DNA of 64,000 nt, from NCBI GenBank assembly GCA_019358945.1, contig JAHHIE010000029.1, positions 1 through 64,000 on the forward strand, given 5' to 3'. This document shows, piece after piece, positions 54,578 to 62,548 of the stretch. The notes under the pieces are model-generated. The model did no database searches and had not been told where the DNA came from. It saw only the letters and a program-made list of their open reading frames with translations. This DNA comes from Stenomitos rutilans HA7619-LM2. GTDB taxonomy: Bacteria; Cyanobacteriota; Cyanobacteriia; Leptolyngbyales; Leptolyngbyaceae. The position numbers were made by a program, and so were the translations under genes. Each line of letters opens with the position of its first letter. Position 1 is the stretch's first letter.

Positions 54578-54623
54578 GCTGGTGACAAGACTCGAACTTG
54601 CGACCGGCTGATTACAAATCAGC
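54578..54623 (-). tRNA. 3' half of a tRNA-Thr(UGU) gene, probable attachment-site remnant
   Basis: On the minus strand the segment reads from the anticodon stem-loop (stem GCTGA, loop TTTGTAA with anticodon TGT, stem TCAGC) through the variable loop to a T-arm (GCAAG TTCGAGT CTTGT), the 3' acceptor strand CACCAGC and discriminator T. The D-arm and the 5' acceptor strand (expected GCTGGTG) are absent on the 5' side. So it is a 46-base 3' fragment and not a functional tRNA. Integrative elements that use tRNA genes leave this kind of partial copy at their distal end. Confidence 0.85.
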
Positions 54624-54944
54624 TCATCAACCCCTGCCGAATAAGGCTTACAGCCAACAAATTAGAGTCCGTACCCCAGTTTGTACCCCAAGGCTTGTTA
54701 AAAGCTGTAGAAATGGTACTGGACCCAAACCAGTGGCTCCTTGTGTGAAGGAAGAAGACTGTGATCCAAAAAGCTTGCCAGGAAAGGATTTTAAACTCAA
54801 CTATTTTTTCTGATAGCCAATTGATAGTCAAACGTACTCCCTATTCCTCTAATAATTCTTTGGAATTGGTAAAATCAAGCCATAAAACTAGAGAGACATT
54901 TTAGTTTAAAACCGTTGAATTTAAGGCTCTACTCCGACTATTCC

Positions 54945-55111
54945 TTAGAGGGTGTTTTAAAAGTCCAACTGGTAGTAGCAAATCGTACAGATCCCCCTAA
55001 ATTCCCCTTAGAAAGGGGGACTTTAAGGCGGGTTTTTCCCTTTTTAAGGGGGCTAGGGGGGATCTCTGAGTGCTTAACATCACAGCCAATCACTTTTCAA
55101 GCAGCCTCTTA
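54945..55111. mobile_element. MITE-like element, 167 bp, running into the stop codon of the next gene
   Basis: TTAGAGGGTGTTTTAAAAGT (54945-54964) and ACTTTTCAAGCAGCCTCTTA (55092-55111) are inverted repeats matching at 16 of 20 positions. The interior contains the GATCCCCC...GGGGGGATC palindromic block typical of cyanobacterial repeat elements. The last three bases of the element are the stop codon of the minus-strand DUF2779 gene. Confidence 0.65.
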
Positions 55112-56603
55112 GAGCGATCGGTAAATTTCTACCATTGCCAAAGTGTCTAATTGACAATAAGCACAGAGGTCATCAACCAGCCCTTGCTTCTCCGTTTGGT
55201 TTGTGCAGGCAATCATCGTTTCCCAAACGGTCTGTGCCTGATCGCCTCGCTGAATAGTTAAGGTTTTGTAGCTCAAGGATGGCACGAGAACTGGCAGAAC
55301 CTTTTTGATCGAAGTCGAGCCTCGGAAGTCAGGATGCTTGTAGTGATGCTTGAAGATAACTTCGAGATCCCACAGTCGGGTAGCGATCGCCTCCAACTGA
55401 AGCGCATAGGCAAGGAAGGTTTGAGCCAGTTTTCGCAGCAGGCTGGCTTCAAAAGATTGGTGGTAGACAATGACGGAACCAACAGGAGTAATGTCACTGG
55501 TTAGCGCGACAACGAGCGGCGGCCTTGGATCGGACGTGTCGGTGTGGAGGTATTCGCGATGTTCGACGTGCCCGTGTTCGTGGAGGACGTGGCAACTGTA
55601 CTGGAAGGGAAACTGCTCGTAGGGTTTTAAGCCATCAAATCTAGGGACGGCAGGGTTTTGTGTCTCAAAGTCAAAGAAGTGAATGGGATAGGTGAGTTCG
55701 GCGAGGCTGGCTGCGATCGCTGCTGTATTCACGGCAGGCTGATTGCTGAGAACGCTATCAACGTAAGTACGCTGGTTTTCTGACAGAGGGTAGTTGGGTG
55801 GCAGGTCGGCGGTCACGGAGTGTGTGCGAAGCACGTATCGCCAGCACTCTTTGAGTAAGCAGCGCGTCTTTCTTCTTCCAGTCCAGGCGAGGGATGGTGA
55901 AGATGGAGATTTCAGGGACATGCTGCCAGCAAGCTTGCGTGAACGGGCAAGGGTTGGGGTTCGCACAGTGCTTGCCGATGGCGATAGCCTGTGCGTCAGC
56001 ACGTATCGCCAGTGTTGGCTCCAGGTTCTCAGCTAAGGTTGCCCTGAATTGCTTCAGTCGCTTGGGTAATTCTGGCAGGAGGCAATCGACTTCTGCGGTG
56101 ATGTCTGCAATTAAAAAAAGGTCTACCAGATTGGGAAAGTAGCAAGTCTGAGTATTAATATGCATCAGCTTGGTTGCACCAATAGGTAACCCTGTCCCAA
56201 TCAAAACGTATTTTTGCAGGGCTAAATCCCACTGATGCTCATCTTTAACCTTGCTAGAGGATTTGACCTCAATCAATTCCCAGGTGCCCGCTGGAGTTTT
56301 CTGAAGAATGTCGCACCGAACGAAGAAGTCCTCAAAACTGAAGGCAGCTTCAAAAAGGCGCGAGGCTCCGGTTGCGATCGCATCTTGAGTAGCTTGAAGA
56401 GCCTCGTTTCCGTTTCCCACAATCAATTGCCCATTAGAAAATTGCTGACGGGCGTAATGCCCAACCTCTTCGCCCTGGTCGATGATGCGTTGCTGGGCTG
56501 GGGAGAGAGCAGTGGCTTGGTGTGGCTCCTGTACTTCCAACCAAAGTTTTTTAAGGCATTGCAGCCCGCTCATAAAGTTGGATTTTGTCAGGAGGGCAGC
56601 CAT
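55109..56603 (-). pseudogene. DUF2779 (RecB-like nuclease family) gene, frameshifted
   Basis: Two overlapping minus frames together make one DUF2779 protein of about 490 residues. Frame A (ATG 56603) carries LTKSNFMSGLQCLKKLW, WELIEVKSSSKVKDEHQWD (the PD-(D/E)XK E-x-K), and a Cys-rich CANPNPCPFTQACWQHVP. Frame B carries LPPNYPLSENQRTYVDSV, HFFDFETQNPAVPRFDGL, VYHQSFEASLLRKLA and YCQLDTLAMVEIY (RNase T/DnaQ-like acidic residues). The switch lies between about 55800 and 55845. A short unconserved insertion (coding for ASHTLRDRR-like sequence) sits exactly there. It is probably inactive unless the shift is a sequencing error. Family role: possibly phage defence or nucleic-acid processing. Confidence 0.8.
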
Positions 56604-56671
56604 ATTTTGTATCGTGGAATTTTAGACTCTGTTCAGAGTTAGGGTGCCCGCTTCAGGAGGTTTGCGCTTGC

Positions 56672-57247
56672 ATGTACGAAAACTTGTTGGGAAAGTACCT
56701 GACGTTGCAGGAGTTTTGCACGTGTACGCAGACGTACCGGAAGTATGCTGACCGCATTGACCCGTACCCACAAAACCTGGAGGAGACGCTTCCAGCGTTA
56801 GAGGTCCTGTGTCATCATACCCTTGACCCGGTGATTGATCACTTTGGCAAAGAGCAGTTTCAATTGACCTACGGGTTTTGCTCCAAGGATTTGAAGCGGT
56901 TTCTGAGTCAGAAAGACCCGGAGACGGGGATCAAAAACGGGCGGGTTGATCCAAGTCGTGACCAGCACATGGCTCATGAGGTGAATCGGAATGGCAGGTA
57001 TTACTGCGATCGCTTAGGTGCTGCCTGTGATTTTCGGATTGTGGGGGTGGAGAGCGATCGAGTTGTGGAGTGGATTCTAGAGCAGCAGTTACCGTTTGAC
57101 TCGTTGTACTACTACGGGAGCGATCGACCGCTTCACATTAGCTATAGTCCAGAGCAACGGCGAGCTATTTGGGCATTTACAGAGGGGGGAGTGCCGACGA
57201 AAAAAGGGATTGAACAGTGGCTTGAGCGAGTTGACCCACGTTTTTAG
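56672..57247 (+). CDS. M15-like (D-Ala-D-Ala carboxypeptidase-fold) hypothetical protein
   Basis: 191 residues from ATG 56672, chosen because AGGAGG lies 11 bases upstream (56655-56660) and the protein body begins YENLLGKYLTLQEFC. The second half resembles the peptidase M15/hedgehog zinc fold: RDQHMAHE, then GAACDFRIVG (His...Asp zinc ligands) and PLHISY (third ligand His). No signal peptide, so cytoplasmic, unlike ordinary cell-wall carboxypeptidases. Known to me only as a cyanobacterial hypothetical family. Divergent from the DUF2779 gene with 68 bases between starts. Confidence 0.7.
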   Translation: MYENLLGKYLTLQEFCTCTQTYRKYADRIDPYPQNLEETLPALEVLCHHTLDPVIDHFGKEQFQLTYGFCSKDLKRFLSQKDPETGIKNGRVDPSRDQHMAHEVNRNGRYYCDRLGAACDFRIVGVESDRVVEWILEQQLPFDSLYYYGSDRPLHISYSPEQRRAIWAFTEGGVPTKKGIEQWLERVDPRF

Positions 57248-57290
57248 CTATCTTAAAAGCAATGATGCAATGTTGTGAGGTTGGTAGCGA

Positions 57291-57581
57291 ATGCTGAACA
57301 TCTCTCTTCCAGACCAGGTGCAATCGTTTGTAGAGGAGCGGGCGATCACGGCAGGCTTCAACTCTGCCAATGACTATGTTTATCACCTGATTGTGCGAGA
57401 GCAGGAACGCATCGCCCAGCAGGAACGCGTTGAGTCTCTGTTAGTCGAGGGTCTGGAGAGTGGAGAGCCGATCGAAGTAACGGCTGATTGGTGGGAACAA
57501 AAGCGGGTTCATCTTTCACTGATGAACAATCACGGAGTCGCGACTCAACTCGATGTAAGTGTGCTGGGAGAACAGAGCTAG
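57291..57581 (+). CDS. ParD-like (CopG/RHH) antitoxin, orphan
   Basis: 96 residues. The N-terminal ribbon-helix-helix (MLNISLPDQVQSFVEERA, GFNSANDYVYHLIVREQERI) is a typical cyanobacterial ParD, as is the toxin-binding tail SGEPIEVTADWWEQKR. The last 22 residues are not ParD-like and are encoded antisense to the 3' end of the DUF5615 gene. No ParE toxin follows, so the partner has been lost or replaced. Confidence 0.8.
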   Translation: MLNISLPDQVQSFVEERAITAGFNSANDYVYHLIVREQERIAQQERVESLLVEGLESGEPIEVTADWWEQKRVHLSLMNNHGVATQLDVSVLGEQS

Positions 57582-57869
57582 GATGGTTGGTAAGCTTGTC
57601 AAAAAAAGCCTTTCTAACTCTGAGTTTTTGATGTTCCCTGTTGTCACGAGCAGAAGTTTATAGGGCTGCTGCACGGTAAGAAAAGAATCGACAAAATCTG
57701 AGTCTTTGGTAATAACGACTCGTTCTTGCTGAATGGAAAGTGCATTAATGCTTGAATCTGGAGTCGCGTTTTGCTGGAGAAGTTCTCTGGTGTGGATGGT
57801 GTCATGTCCCGCCTCTTGAAGCAGCCGAGCTAACCGAACAGGAAGTTGAGCATCAACGAGAAACTTCAT
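57516..57869 (-). CDS. DUF5615 PIN-like toxin
   Basis: 117 residues of the DUF5615/Mut7-C PIN-like family: start KFLVDAQLPVRLARLLQEAGHD with the first metal Asp, VVITKDSDFVDSF with the second Asp pair, and LLVTTGNIKN. It is a predicted RNase toxin. The start codon overlaps the DUF433 stop (ATGA at 57866-57869), the standard antitoxin-toxin coupling. Convergent with and overlapping ParD by 66 bases. Confidence 0.88.
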   Translation of the reverse strand: MKFLVDAQLPVRLARLLQEAGHDTIHTRELLQQNATPDSSINALSIQQERVVITKDSDFVDSFLTVQQPYKLLLVTTGNIKNSELERLFLTSLPTILALFSQHTYIELSRDSVIVHQ

Positions 57870-58150
57870 GATGCCAGTTTGTGGATGCTTTTGACCTGGC
57901 TCAGGCGGGCAGCAAACAGGAGAACGGCAAAGATATCGTCTGTTTCCAAATCGTCGTAGTCAGTAAGGATTTCTTCAGTGGTCATGCCAGAGCTGAGAAG
58001 TTCAAGGATGAACTCAACCGGGTAGCGCAACCCACGAATGCAGGGTTTGCCATGACAAATATCTGGATTATGAGTGATGCGCTGCAATAAATTGTTTTCC
58101 ACGACTGACTCGTTGTTGGATGGAGTATTTGTACTGAGACGCGATCGCAA
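57866..58150 (-). CDS. DUF433 antitoxin
   Basis: Up to 94 residues. The conserved part begins at LLQRITHNPDICHGKPCIRG and continues RYPVEFILELLSSGMT, EEILTDYDDLETDDI and AVLLFAA. It is a winged-helix-like DUF433 antitoxin, usual partner of DUF5615. The true start may be inside the frame, since the first 20 residues are variable. First gene of the two-gene operon. Confidence 0.88.
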   Translation of the reverse strand: MRSRLSTNTPSNNESVVENNLLQRITHNPDICHGKPCIRGLRYPVEFILELLSSGMTTEEILTDYDDLETDDIFAVLLFAARLSQVKSIHKLAS

Positions 58151-58400
58151 CTATAGCTCCTCCAGTCTAAATCCCTATCGGCTCAGTGCTGCTGGTAATT
58201 TTCGGATTGTAGGGTTGGAGAGCACTACTCAAGCCTCTTCCTAGAAAAATCGCCTTTTAGATACGATGCGGCAGAGTTTAACAAGATTTACGCTATCCAC
58301 GTGAAAAAAGCTGACTGTGATTGTTGTCACTGGCACTTAGCCTTGCAACGCATACGCTTGTAAGTAGAATTACTGAAGTCAACAGAAGCACTTTAAGATT

Positions 58401-58961
58401 ATGGATTTGCCCACACTATTAATAGTGGCTTCACAGCTTATTACGCGAGTGATTGCTAGTGAAGCAGTGAAGAAGGTCATTGAGGGGTCGCTCACAAAAA
58501 TTGGCGAACTTCCTGTGGAGTTAGGAATAGACAAACTGAGACAAGTATTGAGGAAAAAATCTCCGAATACCGCAACGGCAATAGAGGAAGTCGAAAAGAA
58601 GGCTTCTGTAGCTACAAAAGAAGAGAATTTGAAAGCTGCTGCTGCACAGCTTGCTAAGGCTGCTCAGGCAGATCCTGAGATCGCTGCCGAGGTACAGAAA
58701 ACAGCGCAGGCAATTGTTCACCAGGTGATGTTAACCAACGTCGATGTTAAAGGTAATGCAGAAGTTGGCAACCTTTCCCAGTCAGCCGAACTACGTAGCA
58801 TTCAGCAATTGGCAACTCGTCTGCAAGTTGAAGGTAATTTAAAGTTTGGTCATTTGTCTCAGCAAGCTAAGTCATCTGCTAATCAGGAGATGGCAAGTGA
58901 CTTGAAGGTTGGAGGAGATCTTGTAATTGATGAGCTGACCCAAACGCAAGAAGGAAGTTGA
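58401..58961 (+). CDS. NLR-linked small protein with three G-N-x-x-hyd-G repeats (putative amyloid-signalling effector)
   Basis: 186 residues from ATG 58401. The N-terminal half is helical: a hydrophobic first helix (LPTLLIVASQLITRVIA), then basic and amphipathic stretches (IDKLRQVLRKKSPNTATAIE) and AAAAQLAKAAQADPEIAAEV. The C-terminal half has three copies of a 14-residue motif beginning at residues 114, 141 and 168 (VDVKGNAEVGNLSQ; LQVEGNLKFGHLSQ; LKVGGDLVIDELTQ), exactly 27 residues apart. Codons are AT-rich and HIP1 sites are absent. Four bases separate it from the NTPase gene, so the two are coexpressed. A Bell/HeLo-like membrane-active N terminus is a hypothesis only. Confidence 0.75.
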   Translation: MDLPTLLIVASQLITRVIASEAVKKVIEGSLTKIGELPVELGIDKLRQVLRKKSPNTATAIEEVEKKASVATKEENLKAAAAQLAKAAQADPEIAAEVQKTAQAIVHQVMLTNVDVKGNAEVGNLSQSAELRSIQQLATRLQVEGNLKFGHLSQQAKSSANQEMASDLKVGGDLVIDELTQTQEGS

Positions 58962-58965
58962 ATGG

Positions 58966-61098
58966 ATGAGCGAAGAGTCTTCTGAAGTTCCTCAGCAATC
59001 ATCACAATCTGCTGCCAATCACATTTCTGCTGGTGGCAACGTTAGTATTGGAAATATTACACTGATAAGTTCAGCGGAAAACTTGTCGAGAGTAAATCTG
59101 CCTAACGCGATTACCTGTAAAGATTCATCTACTTTTATTGGTAGAGAACAGGAGTTGGAATTCTTGTGGGGTTCTTTAGAAAAACATCGCCTCGCTATTA
59201 TATCTGGGATGTATGGAAGTGGTAAAACTGAACTTGCAAAGCAGTTTATTAGGCAGTATGGAAGTGCTTGTTTGGGAGGGATTTTTTGGGCAGATGGAAA
59301 TAGTCTAACTGAGCAGATTGCTAATAGTTTCTTTACTCACCGAAAGAATTTTCAGAAGGATTTTATCTTTCTTCTTGTGTGGGACGATATTTCTATTAGA
59401 GAACACAAAGTACTACTGAAGACTTGGCAAACCCAGTTTGATGGCAATCTCTACGTTCTGGTTACGACTCGAGAACACCAGGAAGGTAATTTTGTCTGTC
59501 CTTTAGGTGGCTTATCTTTCGAAGAATCTTTACAGCTACTAGAGGCTTTTACTGGAAATAATAGAGTCTCAAGCGCAAGATTTTCTCGTCAATACGGCGT
59601 TGAAGAGAGACTGATCGAGAAACTGGGACATCTACAGTTGGCAATTGAAGCTATAGGGAAATTCCTATCGTACAATTCTAAACTATCTTTAAGAGATTTT
59701 TTAGAGCAAATAGAACACGCTGGATTAAGCCATCCAGCACTAATTGAGGAAGTCAGAATTCCACTAGAAGGTTTTTGGGGAAAATTAAGTGAATCCTCAC
59801 AAGTAGTTGTTTGTAAAGTAGGATTATTTCCTAATGGAGCTTCAAAGAAGATGGTTTGTAAATTATCTTCGAGCTCAGGATTTGCAGTATTTTCAGTAGA
59901 ACTGCTCTGCCGCTTTAATCTTGCATCTAAAACAAAATACAAAGCCGAAACACATTTTACAGTTAACCCAATAGCCAAGCTCTTTTTGGAAGAAAAACTA
60001 ACAGAGTATGAAGACCCTAATGAAATAGTTGAAGAAGTAATACAAGTTTTGCTTGAAGAAGCACGTAACGCGCGAGTCTATTGGACTTCCAAATCTCTTT
60101 GTGAAGATGCTATACGAATTGCTAATCAGTGGTCACTGAGAGCATGTCAAGTAACAGCCTTGCAAGCTTTAGCAAATTTAACTTTACGTACTGCCTTTAA
60201 AGAAACTAATAACCTGAGTCGTAGAGATTATTTAATATCAAGACGTTATTATGAGTCCGAATATTTGCTGAATAGCTCAAAAGAGTACTATTTCCAAGCT
60301 GAAGAAATACTTGCACAATGTGAGGACGAATTTCCCAGCTATTGGTATATCTGTTCTCTGAAGCTCTTCGTTTTTTTGTTTAGAAATACGCCGTTTGAGT
60401 GGGTTTTGCTCCAATTCTTTAAAGTTGTTCGTTTTTTCGTTGGATTATGGAAAAACGGACGGGCAGCTACTAAGTTTGTAATTGTAATTGCTGTCATATA
60501 TCTTTTACTTCAACACTATGACAAAATAGATAAATTAGTTAAGGATATTTGGTCTAACAATTTAGAAGAGGACACTCGCAAAGGACTTGATGACCCTTAT
60601 CTAGAAACTCCGCTACCGTCTCCTAATATTCAAGTATCTCCTGAAGCTCCAAAAACTTTAAGTCTTGAAGGTGCTCATACTTTGATTTGGTCTTATTTAG
60701 AAGCCAAGAAAAAGATTTATTCCTCTCCTTATGACGAGAAAAAAATTGAAGATTTGGCTGGGGGGAAATTCGTTGAAGAAATAAAGAAAAACCTCGAAAT
60801 CTATAAGAAAAATGAAGTCTCATTAAGCAGTTATAAAAATCTAGGATTTAACAAGAAGGATTTCTCCTGCGATAAGGGTATATGTGTTTTTGTCGTCGAA
60901 GTAAAGAGAATGCGCGTGGAGCAGGGGAATAAAAATCCTAAGCGAAAAACGACTTGTTTAGAACAGGGAATATTCAAGTATACGTTGCAAAATGAGAACG
61001 GTAAGTGGAAGATTTATGATCAGAAAGAAGTAACTTCTACTACTGATGATTTTCGTTGGCGTAGTAAAACCAGTGGTGGAAAAACTAAGCATTGCTAG
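58966..61098 (+). CDS. NB-ARC-type STAND NTPase (NLR-like) with transmembrane segment and ARC6/IMS-like C terminus
   Basis: 710 residues from ATG 58966 (AAGGAAG 8 bases ahead). Residues 20-33 (ISAGGNVSIGNITL) repeat the partner's motif. The NB-ARC part (about 53-330) has the sensing loop STFIGREQELEFL, P-loop GMYGSGKTEL (Lys87), Walker B FLLVWDD, sensor VLVTTRE and a GLPL-like LGHLQLAIEAIG. A winged-helix/helical region precedes a transmembrane segment at about residues 505-519 (FVIVIAVIYLLLQHY). The C-terminal 140 residues (LIWSYLEAKKKIYSS...YTLQNENGKWKIYDQ) look like the DUF4101/ARC6 intermembrane-space domain instead of TPR, WD or LRR repeats. AT-rich, unlike the chromosome around it. Confidence 0.82.
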   Translation: MSEESSEVPQQSSQSAANHISAGGNVSIGNITLISSAENLSRVNLPNAITCKDSSTFIGREQELEFLWGSLEKHRLAIISGMYGSGKTELAKQFIRQYGSACLGGIFWADGNSLTEQIANSFFTHRKNFQKDFIFLLVWDDISIREHKVLLKTWQTQFDGNLYVLVTTREHQEGNFVCPLGGLSFEESLQLLEAFTGNNRVSSARFSRQYGVEERLIEKLGHLQLAIEAIGKFLSYNSKLSLRDFLEQIEHAGLSHPALIEEVRIPLEGFWGKLSESSQVVVCKVGLFPNGASKKMVCKLSSSSGFAVFSVELLCRFNLASKTKYKAETHFTVNPIAKLFLEEKLTEYEDPNEIVEEVIQVLLEEARNARVYWTSKSLCEDAIRIANQWSLRACQVTALQALANLTLRTAFKETNNLSRRDYLISRRYYESEYLLNSSKEYYFQAEEILAQCEDEFPSYWYICSLKLFVFLFRNTPFEWVLLQFFKVVRFFVGLWKNGRAATKFVIVIAVIYLLLQHYDKIDKLVKDIWSNNLEEDTRKGLDDPYLETPLPSPNIQVSPEAPKTLSLEGAHTLIWSYLEAKKKIYSSPYDEKKIEDLAGGKFVEEIKKNLEIYKKNEVSLSSYKNLGFNKKDFSCDKGICVFVVEVKRMRVEQGNKNPKRKTTCLEQGIFKYTLQNENGKWKIYDQKEVTSTTDDFRWRSKTSGGKTKHC

Positions 61099-61152
61099 AG
61101 TAAACGACACTACCTCTTCAAGTTTGAATTAGAGTTCTGAGTTCAATTATCT

Positions 61153-62353
61153 TTACTTTGTCGCTTCCGAATCGCCGTTCGCACAGTGTCTCCTTCGAGA
61201 GGCTCGCACCAGCTTCACTCGATACGGATCAGCATCCTTCTGCCACACGACCCGATGCCCCTTCAACTCAGCACAGTGGTTTTCCAGGCACTTTAGCCAG
61301 CCTCGCCGATTGCCAATCTGCTGCCAATCTTCAAGTAAACCCCAATCCTCCTCCTGCCGACTCAGTTTGGCAAACTTTTCGTAGCTGGGGTAATCGGGTG
61401 AAACCAGCAGATCCTTCTGGTGCAGCACAGGCGGATTGTCGTCTGGGTCATAGTCGCGGTAGTGGACGTGCAGATCCCGCAGGTCAATCTGCATACTGGT
61501 GTGCAATGCCGGGTGCGGGTCAGCATCAAAGTCTGGATAAACCAGATAGGTGATTTTGGGTTTGCGGCAGTGGAATTTGATCACGTTTGCTTCTTCGGGA
61601 CGACCGATCGTCCGCGACGCACAGCCTTCATAGAGGCGTAGCAGCGGGTCAAGGGTTTCGATCGCCGACACATGCACCCATAGCGAACCCGGCAGTTTCT
61701 TCCCAACCGGACTGTTTTGACAGCGTTCTGCCACCACTGCCAAATTGCCCAGGCTCATCAACATCAAATCGGCTGCCGTGCAAGCCTGCTGATAGCCACC
61801 AAACAGACTTTTGATGTCGGTCTGCACGACAGGCGCAAGTTCACGCAGTTTCGGACGATGACCAAAATGACTCAACGCCAAGTAAACCAGCAAATCCCCA
61901 CGACGGCGATCGCTGATGGCATCCCACTCTTGCGGACTCGTCGCCTGCAAGACGATTTGAAACGCCCGCCGCAGGTTGCCAAACTCAGCGCTGAGTGACT
62001 CGGTTTCAGGTAGTTCCTCCAGCGTCGGCAACCGTCCTCGCTCAGTGTAAAACGTCATCAGCGGTGCCAGCCGTTCCTTATAGTCCTCAAAGCGCTTATT
62101 GCTAAGTTGCACTCTGGGAACAGAAACGCGCGATCGAAACCGAGCAGCACGGAAACTCTGCGCCTGTGCCTCATCCTGCAAACACAAAGTAGATGCCCAA
62201 TGCCACTGGAACCACATCGACTCCCAAAAACTGATCGATGTAAAGCTTCAGTTCCTCCTGGTCGTAATACTTCTGAAAGGTATTGCGGCTTGTGATCATC
62301 CCGTCCCCATAAGCATCTGTCTATTCATTCCTCTGAGCGATCAACACCTGCAC
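61153..62353 (-). pseudogene. DNA phosphorothioation-associated methyltransferase-like gene, decayed
   Basis: The minus frame from 62217 to 61153 encodes the C-terminal two thirds of the family I know as 'DNA phosphorothioation-associated putative methyltransferase': RPEEANVIKFHCRKPKITYL, YPDFDADPHPALHTSMQIDL, DDNPPVLHQKDLLVSPDYP and KFAKLSRQEEDWGLLEDW. Its expected upstream continuation is found in a different frame (AYGDGMITSRNTFQKYY, ELKLYIDQFLGVDVVPVALG, IYFVF), so there is a frameshift near 62172-62182. An in-frame TAG lies at 62321-62323, before VQVLIAQRNE. The N-terminal SAM-binding part is missing. No dnd genes are nearby. It is a relic of a modification system. Confidence 0.8.
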
Positions 62354-62548
62354 TTATTTGCCGTAGTTGAGGTTGCTGCTGGCACCTCGATATTTCTGCA
62401 AGCCATTTCTAAAAAGACTTGCCAAAACTAGATCTTGAGCTAAAATGTAAAAAACGCAAACCGTTATAGAGGTAGATAGCAATTTTCACAATTTTAGATG
62501 TAGACTTAGATCGTATGTACTATCAAAGTCTTGACGAGGCTCAAAGCA

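Noticed and set aside
54557-54748. 63-codon ORF containing AGDKTRTCDRLITNQL
   Set aside because: This peptide string is the antisense translation of the tRNA-Thr 3' half, a well-known spurious annotation. It is not a gene.
54975-54988. GTA-N8-TAC, the NtcA-box pattern
   Set aside because: It falls inside the MITE, with no promoter or gene start downstream; the match is probably chance.
61153-62353. An intact DNA phosphorothioation (dnd) system
   Set aside because: Only one decayed associated gene is present. No dndB, C, D or E-like protein occurs in the window.
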